Assembly (NCBI GenBank): GCA_025464125.1
Contig: JAODLU010000062.1
Coordinates: 1 to 13,752, forward strand
DNA from: Microbacteriaceae bacterium
GTDB lineage: Bacteria; Actinomycetota; Actinomycetes; Actinomycetales; Microbacteriaceae
Direction: 5' to 3'
DNA length: 13,752 nt
The position numbers and the translations under genes were made by a program. Positions within the stretch are counted from its first letter, which is position 1; every line of letters starts with the position of its first letter. The notes under the pieces were generated by a model. That model saw only the letters and a list, made by a program, of their open reading frames with translations. It was not told the DNA's origin and did no database searches. Below, in pieces: positions 7,418 to 13,142 of the stretch.

Positions 7418-7768
7418 TCACCCACCGAGCGCACAGCTCATCGCCGTCAGCGGGATCGCTGCGAGCACGCCTCCGGCGAAACGGCCAGAACTGGATGCCG
7501 TGACGCACGCGAGGTCGCCCCGGTCGCTGCTCTCAATGGACGCACCGGGCACCAGCTGAGAGGCGCGCGCGGTGGCTGCCCCGGCGCCATCCCCCCGCGC
7601 CATGGAGCGGGCTGCAACTGCGGCCGCATCCTGCAGGCGCAACTGCTGCGCGGCCAGTTGCATGCCACCGAGGCAGCAGGCGAGCACGAGCAGCACGGCT
7701 GGTACGACTGTCGCAAACTCGGCGGTGATGCTGCCCCGCTCACTCTCCGTGTGCCTGCTGGCGTGCAC
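7418..7768 (-). CDS. TadE-like pseudopilin
   Basis: A 116-residue protein whose N-terminus reads RGSITAEFATVVPAVLLVLACCLGG. That is a G/XXXXEF prepilin-type cleavage and assembly motif at the head of a single hydrophobic helix, followed by LQDAAAVAARSMARGD and a short exported domain with two Cys. This layout fits TadE-family minor pilins. The GTG at 7768 is preferred because it lies 4 bases after the stop of the upstream pilin gene and leaves a short charged leader before the cleavage Gly. In-frame GTGs at 7780 and 7795 would overlap that gene, and none has a good Shine-Dalgarno sequence, suggesting coupled translation. A much longer in-frame extension to 7852 would run through the pilin gene and is unlikely. 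Confidence 0.75.
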   Translation of the reverse strand: MHASRHTESERGSITAEFATVVPAVLLVLACCLGGMQLAAQQLRLQDAAAVAARSMARGDGAGAATARASQLVPGASIESSDRGDLACVTASSSGRFAGGVLAAIPLTAMSCALGG

Positions 7769-7772
7769 AGTT

Positions 7773-7949
7773 TCACGCACCGAACGTGAGCGCACGATGC
7801 ACGAGGTCGAGCAGGATGCCCCGCACCTCGTCACTGCGAAGGATGGCGACAAGCAGCCCCGCGAACCCGACTGCGGCCATTGTGGCGATCGCGTATTCGG
7901 CGGTGGCCGCGCCCTCGTCGCCGCGAATGAGTGATCTCAGTTTTCGCAT
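7773..7949 (-). CDS. DUF4244 / Flp-type pilin, 58 residues
   Basis: This short gene is easy to miss. The ATG at 7949-7947 has GAGAGG 6 bases upstream and the stop TGA is at 7775-7773. The protein begins MRKLRSLIRGDEG, then AATAEYAIATMAAVGF and a hydrophobic helix, ending LVHRALTFGA. Gly13 followed by AATA and Glu18-Tyr19 is an exact G/XXXXEY Flp-prepilin motif, so a mature pilin of about 45 residues is expected. In actinobacteria a DUF4244 protein typically sits between TadC and TadE, as here (Rv3656c is the mycobacterial counterpart by position). It is the best candidate for the major pilus subunit of this locus. The prepilin peptidase needed to process it is not in the window. Confidence 0.85.
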   Translation of the reverse strand: MRKLRSLIRGDEGAATAEYAIATMAAVGFAGLLVAILRSDEVRGILLDLVHRALTFGA

Positions 7950-8038
7950 GAAGTGCCTCTCTCAGTGGAATATGTGCTGCGAGTGTGCGCCCAGGACCCA
8001 TCGCCGCGTGCGGTGCCAGGTGAGATCGGTGCTGCCCA

Positions 8039-8968
8039 TCAGATCGAACTGACTGTGGACGAGACGATCGAGATCAGCAGCGGCGCCACCCCGAGGAGCA
8101 TGAACGCTGGCAGCACGCAGATGCCGAGCGGAAGCATGAGGGTGATGGCGAGCGTCGCCGACCTGCGCTCCCCGGCGCTTTTCGCCTCGCGACGTGCCTC
8201 TGTCGCCGCGCTCCTTAGCAGGGCGGCGGCTGGCACTCCCGCACGGCGAGAGAGGGTGAGCACTTCGCCGATTGCCTCATCCGCGTCGTCGCCTGCTATG
8301 CCGCACAGTTGTCGTGCGAGCTCCACGGTCGCGAGCGCCCTGGGGAGTGCCGCCCCACCCGATACGGCGATCGCCACCAGTTCAAGCCCCAGCCCCGGGG
8401 TGAGGGCAGTGGGTGTCGCACCGCGCAGCAACCGCCTGGTCCACCATCGGGACGCGAGCATCAACAGCAGGCCGGCGATGAGGCAGGCGAGGCCCGGCGG
8501 TGTCGTGAACAGGGTGCCCAGCGTGTCGAAGCCGAGCGCGAGTCCGAACAGCACGCCGACTATGGGGAGAAACACGATCATGCGGGCTGTCGCGGCTGGC
8601 CCGGCGAGCGCGGTGCGAGCGTCCCGTTCGTTCTGCGCGAGATCGCGGAGAGACGCGGCGAAATCGTTGAGGGTCGGGGCGAGAGATGCGCCAGCTTGCG
8701 TGGCGACCTGCCACGCGGCTGCCAGGCCGCGCCATGCGGCATCCCCGTTGCCGGCACGAGCCTGCCCGGCGCTTTCGAGGATGGCCGCGGTCACAGTTTC
8801 ACCCGCAGGAAGACGGCTTGCGACTGCCCGGATTCGTTCGGCCTGTGGCCCGTCAAGCTCGGCGAGGTAGTGCCAGGCAGATGCTGGCGCGACCCCGGCC
8901 GCCAGCAGCACCGAGAGTCGCTGGATCACCGAAGCGAGTGCTTCGAACCCGCCCGATGCCTCAGCCAT
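8039..8968 (-). CDS. Tad pilus inner-membrane platform protein, TadB-like and TadC-like halves in one chain
   Basis: A 309-residue protein with two type II secretion F-like domains. The first (about 1-125) contains LSVLLAAGVAPASAW and AWQVATQAGASLAPTLNDFAASL, followed by hydrophobic segments near 130-147 and 157-174. The second (about 192-280) contains LELVAIAVSGGAALPRALATVEL and LTLSRRAGVPAAALLRSAATEAR, ending in a hydrophobic pair near 282-304. In many actinobacteria TadB and TadC are separate genes; here one chain supplies both halves. It probably forms the membrane platform moved by the TadA ATPase. The ATG at 8968 overlaps the TadA stop by 8 bases. A gap of 89 bases follows before the pilin gene, with nothing clear in it beyond that gene's ribosome site. 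Confidence 0.8.
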   Translation of the reverse strand: MAEASGGFEALASVIQRLSVLLAAGVAPASAWHYLAELDGPQAERIRAVASRLPAGETVTAAILESAGQARAGNGDAAWRGLAAAWQVATQAGASLAPTLNDFAASLRDLAQNERDARTALAGPAATARMIVFLPIVGVLFGLALGFDTLGTLFTTPPGLACLIAGLLLMLASRWWTRRLLRGATPTALTPGLGLELVAIAVSGGAALPRALATVELARQLCGIAGDDADEAIGEVLTLSRRAGVPAAALLRSAATEARREAKSAGERRSATLAITLMLPLGICVLPAFMLLGVAPLLISIVSSTVSSI

Positions 8969-10052
8969 TCGGGGTTAGCGCCCCGCCCACTGCCGCCTCC
9001 ACCATGCGCAGCCGGTCCCGGTCATCAAGTTCGAAGTGGCCGAGCTGCACGAGCTTTCGTCCATCGGACGTGCGCTGCAGGTGCAGCACCGTGCCGATCG
9101 CGCTGACGGTCTGGCGAGCGATCGCCGTCGGGCTCATGCCGGCGAGCGCGCCAAGCGCTTCGATCCGGGCTGGAACATCGGCGAGCGAATTGGCGTGCAG
9201 GGTGCCGGCCCCGCCGTCGTGCCCGGTGTTGAGGGCGGCAAGCAGTTCGCGGATCTCGGCCCCGCGACACTCCCCGAGCACAAGCCTGTCTGGGCGCATC
9301 CGTAGTGCCTCGCGCACCAGCCGTTCGAGACCGACGGCGCCAGCACCTTCGAGATTCGCCTGCCGGGCCTCCAGCGATACGAAGTGCGGATGCGCTGGCC
9401 TCAGTTCTGCCACGTCTTCGATAGCGATGATGCGGTCTGCAGGGTCTGCCTCGGCCAGCAGCGCGCCGAGAAGAGTGGTCTTGCCGCTTCCGCCAGCCCC
9501 CGTGATGAGCAGGTTCTCTCGGGAGGACACCAGCCCGCGCACCACGGCCAGGGGAACCTGCGAGAAAAATCCAGCGGCCTCGAGTTGCGTGACTCCCAGC
9601 CGCGTGACTCCGGGAAGCCGGATCGTGAGCAGCGTTCCGGAACTCGAGATTGGCGGCAGCACCGCATGCACGCGGATGCCGTCGTGCAACCGCACATCCA
9701 CGCAGGGAGCGGCCTCATCGATGTGGCGGCCTCCCAGTGCGACCAGCCGCACCGCCAGCTCCCGCAATCCGGTCTCATCGAGTTGCAGGGCCGCAAGCTG
9801 CACTGCACCGAAGCCACGGTCGACCCAGAGCTCCCCCGAGTTCACGAAGATGTCGGTCACCGCCGCGTCGCGCACCAGCCCAGAGAGCTCGCCGAAGTCG
9901 CCGAGCAGTTCGCCCGCACGCCCGAGCCGACTGGGTGCAGTCGCCACGATCACCTCACCCGGACCGGTCTGGTGCGCTGAGCCACTCGCTCCGGGGCGCT
10001 GCGCAATGAACCTGCCGAGATCGACTTCGGATGCACCAGGCACAACACTCAT
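8961..10052 (-). CDS. tadA: TadA/CpaF-type pilus secretion ATPase
   Basis: A 363-residue hexameric ATPase that would power assembly of a Flp/Tad pilus at the cytoplasmic membrane. Motifs in order are TDIFVNSGELWVDRG (66-80), typical of the CpaF N-domain; CVDVRLHDGIRVHAVLPP; Walker A GAGGSGKT (185-192) after ENLLI; an Asp box IAIEDVAEL (209-217); Walker B RLVLGE (256-261) followed by CRGAE; and a His box TGHDGGAGTLHANS (276-289). All key residues are intact. The ATG at 10052 has no Shine-Dalgarno sequence, but a TACGGT -10-like element (10066-10061) lies 8 bases upstream, compatible with a nearly leaderless mRNA; no good -35 is visible. The 6C RNA lies upstream on the same strand. The TadZ/septum-site gene usually preceding TadA is missing. 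Some databases call this group 'TadA family conjugal transfer-associated ATPase'. Confidence 0.93.
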   Translation of the reverse strand: MSVVPGASEVDLGRFIAQRPGASGSAHQTGPGEVIVATAPSRLGRAGELLGDFGELSGLVRDAAVTDIFVNSGELWVDRGFGAVQLAALQLDETGLRELAVRLVALGGRHIDEAAPCVDVRLHDGIRVHAVLPPISSSGTLLTIRLPGVTRLGVTQLEAAGFFSQVPLAVVRGLVSSRENLLITGAGGSGKTTLLGALLAEADPADRIIAIEDVAELRPAHPHFVSLEARQANLEGAGAVGLERLVREALRMRPDRLVLGECRGAEIRELLAALNTGHDGGAGTLHANSLADVPARIEALGALAGMSPTAIARQTVSAIGTVLHLQRTSDGRKLVQLGHFELDDRDRLRMVEAAVGGALTPNG

Positions 10053-10177
10053 GGGTCGAAACCGTAGCTCGCACCATGGCCGACCACGCCCCCGTTAGCA
10101 CCCACCACCGAAGCGCCCGCGCGTAGGGCCATGGGGAGGAGTAGAGCGCCACAACATGGCGGCGAAAACTGCCCGTT

Positions 10178-10279
10178 AAATGAAAGAGGGGCGGCGCCCG
10201 TTGGGGGGAACTGGCGCCGCCACAGCAACGCCGATTGGGGGGAATCGTGATGCGCTGCCTGCCGAATTTGAGTTCGACG
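10178..10279 (-). ncRNA. 6C: 6C small RNA
   Basis: On the minus strand two hairpins each present exactly six C in the loop. Hairpin 1 is CGATT-CCCCCC-AATCG (10247-10232), extended by GC/GC and CAGC/GCTG pairs with small bulges (10257-10223). Hairpin 2 has a perfect 9-bp GC stem (10221-10213 with 10198-10190), one mismatch, then GTT-CCCCCC-AAC. A T-rich CCTCTTTCATTTA follows, compatible with termination near 10178. A promoter fits a start near 10279, giving about 100 nt. Twin C6 loops define the actinobacterial 6C RNA, which in mycobacteria (B11) also lies next to the ssd-Tad locus, and whose C-rich loops are reported to pair with G-rich mRNA sites. Ends are estimates. Apparent short plus-strand reading frames here are antisense to the RNA. 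Confidence 0.92.
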
Positions 10280-10295
10280 GGGTCAAGTGTACCCC
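10279..10295. promoter_or_regulatory. Inverted repeat GGGGT-N7-ACCCC bracketing the 6C -10 element
   Basis: A 5-base inverted repeat with a 7-base spacer covers the proposed -10 hexamer and transcription start of the 6C RNA. A repressor bound there would block initiation. The arms are short and GC-rich, so chance occurrence is possible. Confidence 0.3.
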
Positions 10296-10313
10296 AGCAG
10301 TCCCGGCGCGCAA
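10286..10313 (-). promoter_or_regulatory. Candidate promoter of the 6C RNA
   Basis: On the minus strand TTGCGC (10313-10308) and TACACT (10291-10286) are 16 bases apart. Initiation would be near 10279, about 22 bases before the base of hairpin 1. Both hexamers are recognisable sigma-70-type elements (TTG..., TA...T). A dyad abuts the -35 and another inverted repeat brackets the -10. It is inferred from sequence only. Confidence 0.5.
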
Positions 10314-10327
10314 GGGAAAATTTGCCC
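10314..10327. promoter_or_regulatory. Imperfect dyad next to the 6C -35 element
   Basis: GGGAAAATTTGCCC matches its reverse complement at 12 of 14 positions and lies immediately upstream of the proposed 6C -35 hexamer, a usual place for an activator site. It is about 50 bases from the acs -35. No known regulator is recognised. Confidence 0.3.
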
Positions 10328-10378
10328 CAGTCCCAGCCACTTTTCAGACTGCCGATTTCGCTGCATGACGCACTGCTG

Positions 10379-10407
10379 TCGAGCCCTCGAATCGCCGCGT
10401 CTATTAT
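10379..10407 (+). promoter_or_regulatory. Candidate acs promoter
   Basis: TATTAT (10402-10407) is a strong -10 match. TCGAGC (10379-10384) lies 17 bases upstream as a weak -35. The predicted start near 10414 gives a leader of about 45 bases containing AAGGA (10450-10454). This would be divergent from the 6C/Tad transcripts. Confidence 0.5.
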
Positions 10408-10457
10408 CGGATCACGGCCTTCTGCGGGCCAATGCCGCTCCCGCTCGATAAGGAACA

Positions 10458-12440
10458 ATGATGTCCACGAACTCCATCGACAGCCTCCAGCACGAGGGGC
10501 CTCGTTTTGCGCCAAGCCCCGAGTTCACAGCTAACGCCATCGCGAGCGGGCAACTGTACGAGCAGGCGCAGGCAGACCGCCTCGGCTTCTGGGCGACCCA
10601 GGCGAAGGCCCTGCACTGGCATCGCGACTTCACGCAGGTGCTGGACTGGAGTGACGCCCCGTTCGCCAAATGGTTCGCAGACGGCGAGCTCAACGTTGCA
10701 TACAACTGTCTCGATCGGCACGTGCTCGCGGGCAACGGCGAGCGCATCGCCATCCACTGGGAGGGCGAGCCCGGCGACAGCCGTTCCATCAGCTATGCCG
10801 AACTCACGGCCGAGGTGAAGCAGGCGGCGAACCTCCTCACAAAGCTGGGCGTCTCATCCGGCGACACAGTCGCCATCTACCTGCCGAACGTGCCAGAGGC
10901 TCTCATCTCGATGCTCGCCGTCGCGCGCATCGGCGCTATCCACTCGGTGGTCTTCGGCGGGTTCAGCGCCGAGAGCCTTCGCCAGCGCATCGACGACGCG
11001 CAGGCCAAGCTCGTGATCACGGCTGACGGCGGCTGGCGCAAAGGCAAGGTCAGCCCGCTGAAGCCCGCTGTCGATGGAGCGCTCGCGCTCAACAAGGAGA
11101 CGCCATCGTCGGTGGAGCACGTGCTCGTCGTCAAGCGGGGCGAAAACGAGGTCGAATGGGTCGAGGGGCGCGACCTCTGGTGGCACGAGCAGATCGCCAC
11201 TGTGGATTCCGAGCACGAGGCGCAGGGCTTCGAGGCCGAGCATCCACTCTTCATCCTCTACACCTCTGGAACGACCGGCAAGCCGAAGGGAATCCTGCAC
11301 ACGAGCGGTGGCTACCTCACGCAGGCCGCGTTCACCCATCGCAGCGTGTTCGACCTGCACCCCGAGACCGACGTCTACTGGTGCACAGCAGACGTCGGCT
11401 GGATTACCGGCCACACCTACGCCGTATACGGCCCCCTGGCCAACGGCGCCACCTCCGTGATCTACGAGGGAACGCCAGACGCTCCCCACGCCGGTCGCTG
11501 GTGGGAGATCATCCAGAAGTACGGCGTCTCCCTCTTCTATACGGCGCCAACAGCGATTCGCACATTCATGAAGCTCGGCCGCCAGATTCCGGATGGCTTC
11601 GACCTCAGCTCCCTGCGCGTGCTCGGCAGCGTCGGCGAACCGATCAACCCTGAGGCCTGGATCTGGTACCGCGATGTAATCGGAGCCGGCACTGCGCCGG
11701 TGGTCGACACGTGGTGGCAGACAGAGACTGGCGCGATGATGATCTCCGCCCTGCCCGGCGTCACGACGCTGAAACCCGGCTCGGCGCAGGTAGCCCTGCC
11801 CGGCATCTCCATAGAGGTGCTCGACGAACAGGGCGAGCCGGTGGCGGCAGGCGGCGGCGGACTGCTCGTCGTGGCCGAGCCATGGCCGTCGATGCTGCGC
11901 GGCATCTGGGGCGACCCGGAGCGATTCAAAGAAACGTACTGGTCCAAATTCGGCACGAAGTACTTCGCCGGCGATGGCGCCAGGCTCGACGAGGACGGCG
12001 ACATCTGGTTGCTCGGCCGCGTGGACGACGTGATGAACGTGTCAGGTCACCGGCTGTCGACGGCGGAAATCGAATCCGCGCTGGTCTCCCACCCAATGGT
12101 CGCCGAGTCGGCCGTGGTCGGCGCTGCAGACGAGGTGACCGGCCAGGCCGTCGTCGCATTCGTCATCCTGAGGGCCGAGCACGCTGGCACGCTGCCAGAC
12201 GAAGAGGCGAGTTCTGCGCTGCGCAAGCACGTCGCCGAGCAGATCGGCGCGATCGCTCGGCCGCGCCAGATCTTCATCGTCGGCGAACTGCCGAAGACCC
12301 GGTCTGGCAAGATCATGCGGCGACTGCTGCAGGATGTCGCCGAGGGTCGCGAAATCGGCGACACCACCACGCTGGCCGATGCCGACGTTATGAAGTTCAT
12401 CACCGAGGCGCTGCCCGGTGGTGCCGGAGCCAGCGCCTAG
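10458..12440 (+). CDS. acs: Acetyl-CoA synthetase (AMP-forming)
   Basis: A 660-residue acyl-adenylate-forming enzyme converting acetate, ATP and CoA to acetyl-CoA. The P-loop YTSGTTGKPKG (268-278), the core WWQTETG (419-425), GDGARLDEDGDIWLLGRVDDVMNVSGHR split around the domain hinge, and the C-terminal PKTRSGKIMRR with Lys618 are all intact. That Lys is the residue inactivated by acetylation in well-studied homologues, so post-translational control is likely. Length is standard. Two consecutive ATGs occur: AAGGA lies 3 bases before the first (10458) but 6 before the second (10461), so the second may be the true start, changing the protein by one residue. It is a single-gene unit, divergent from 6C/Tad and convergent with the RidA gene 26 bases downstream. 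No clear terminator hairpin is seen between them. Confidence 0.97.
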   Translation: MMSTNSIDSLQHEGPRFAPSPEFTANAIASGQLYEQAQADRLGFWATQAKALHWHRDFTQVLDWSDAPFAKWFADGELNVAYNCLDRHVLAGNGERIAIHWEGEPGDSRSISYAELTAEVKQAANLLTKLGVSSGDTVAIYLPNVPEALISMLAVARIGAIHSVVFGGFSAESLRQRIDDAQAKLVITADGGWRKGKVSPLKPAVDGALALNKETPSSVEHVLVVKRGENEVEWVEGRDLWWHEQIATVDSEHEAQGFEAEHPLFILYTSGTTGKPKGILHTSGGYLTQAAFTHRSVFDLHPETDVYWCTADVGWITGHTYAVYGPLANGATSVIYEGTPDAPHAGRWWEIIQKYGVSLFYTAPTAIRTFMKLGRQIPDGFDLSSLRVLGSVGEPINPEAWIWYRDVIGAGTAPVVDTWWQTETGAMMISALPGVTTLKPGSAQVALPGISIEVLDEQGEPVAAGGGGLLVVAEPWPSMLRGIWGDPERFKETYWSKFGTKYFAGDGARLDEDGDIWLLGRVDDVMNVSGHRLSTAEIESALVSHPMVAESAVVGAADEVTGQAVVAFVILRAEHAGTLPDEEASSALRKHVAEQIGAIARPRQIFIVGELPKTRSGKIMRRLLQDVAEGREIGDTTTLADADVMKFITEALPGGAGASA

Positions 12441-12466
12441 CGAAGGCCGGGCCGGGCGAACGAGGC

Positions 12467-12928
12467 CTAGGCGAACTCGAGGATCAGTTCGATCTCGACC
12501 GGAGAATCGAGTGGCAGCACGGCCACGCCGACTGCACTGCGAGCGTGCAGGCCTGCGTCGCCGAAGAGTTCGCCGAGCAGCTCGGATGCCCCGTTGATAA
12601 CGCCGGGCTGGCCGCTGAACGAGGGGTCCGACGCGACGAAACCCACGACCTTCACCACACGGGTGACCCGGTCGAGCGACCCGATCACTGACTGGGCGGC
12701 GGCGAGCGCGTTGAGCGCGCAGGTTCGGGCGTACGCCTTGGCCGAATCCGCGTCGACCTCCGCGCCGACCTTGCCCGTTGCTGGCAGCACGCCGTCGACG
12801 AATGGCAGCTGGCCAGCGGTGAATACGAGGTTTCCGGTGATCACCGCTGGAACGTAGGCTCCGGCCGGCGCAGACACGCTGGGGATCACGATTCCGAGTT
12901 CGGCGAGCCGGTCATCCAGCTTCGTCAT
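12467..12928 (-). CDS. RidA-family protein (YjgF/YER057c/UK114), enamine/imine deaminase-like
   Basis: A 153-residue single-domain protein. The RidA fold is recognised from AGAYVPAVITGNLVFTAGQLPFVDG, the middle CALNALAAAQSVIGSLDRVTRVVKVVGFVAS and the C-terminal HARSAVGVAVLPLDSPVEIELIL, which carries the conserved Arg that binds the substrate carboxylate in deaminating members. RidA enzymes hydrolyse reactive 2-aminoacrylate-type intermediates, but this longer actinobacterial subgroup (compare Rv3678c by context) has no established substrate. The ATG overlaps the stop of the upstream DUF4177 gene by 4 bases (ATGA), so the two are co-translated. It ends 26 bases from the acs stop, on the opposite strand. 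Confidence 0.9.
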   Translation of the reverse strand: MTKLDDRLAELGIVIPSVSAPAGAYVPAVITGNLVFTAGQLPFVDGVLPATGKVGAEVDADSAKAYARTCALNALAAAQSVIGSLDRVTRVVKVVGFVASDPSFSGQPGVINGASELLGELFGDAGLHARSAVGVAVLPLDSPVEIELILEFA

Positions 12929-13089
12929 GATGCGGTGTCAGCCATTTCTCGCTTCAGATATGCGACGAGGCCGCCCTCCGGGCCAGTAACGACCTGCACG
13001 AGTTCCCAGCCCTCAGACCCCCAGTTATTGAGGATTGCGGCGGTGGTGTGCACCATCAACGGCGTGGTCAGATACTCCCAGTTGGGCAT
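12925..13089 (-). CDS. Small DUF4177-family protein, 54 residues
   Basis: This short gene runs from ATG 13089-13087 to TGA 12927-12925. The protein begins MPNWEYLTTPLMVHTTAAIL, then NNWGSEGWELVQVV and ends YLKREMADTAS. The pattern W-E-Y at the start and G-x-E-G-W-E-L in the middle is typical of DUF4177, a small beta-rich fold of unknown function. AAGGGA lies 9 bases upstream of the ATG. Its stop overlaps the RidA start by 4 bases, and actinobacterial genomes often keep such a small gene directly before this RidA gene, so a functional link is likely but undefined. The gene is divergent from the penicillin-binding protein gene, with 53 bases between the starts. Confidence 0.85.
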   Translation of the reverse strand: MPNWEYLTTPLMVHTTAAILNNWGSEGWELVQVVTGPEGGLVAYLKREMADTAS

Positions 13090-13108
13090 CTATCGGCTTC
13101 CCTTCAGG

Positions 13109-13135
13109 TTGGAGCGCGTGTCCATCCCTTACCCT
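13109..13135 (+). promoter_or_regulatory. Candidate leaderless promoter of the penicillin-binding protein gene
   Basis: TACCCT (13130-13135) ends 7 bases before the ATG at 13143, the spacing expected when transcription starts at the A of the start codon. TTGGAG (13109-13114) lies 15 bases upstream as a possible -35. No Shine-Dalgarno sequence is present just before the ATG, which supports a leaderless mRNA. Confidence 0.4.
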
Positions 13136-13142
13136 TGATCCT

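Noticed and set aside
7769..7852. 28-residue N-terminal extension of the TadE-like protein
   Set aside because: It would run through the coding sequence and stop of the DUF4244 pilin gene. The shorter form places the pilin-type motif near the N-terminus as expected.
10180..10368. 62-codon plus-strand frame in the acs-tadA gap
   Set aside because: It is antisense to the 6C hairpins, has no convincing ribosome site and its sequence follows from the G-runs of the RNA structure. The same applies to the overlapping 10235-10534 frame, which also runs into acs.
9955..10515. 186-codon minus-strand frame spanning the acs start and the tadA start
   Set aside because: It overlaps two genuine genes and the 6C RNA in another frame, with low-complexity composition and no domain.
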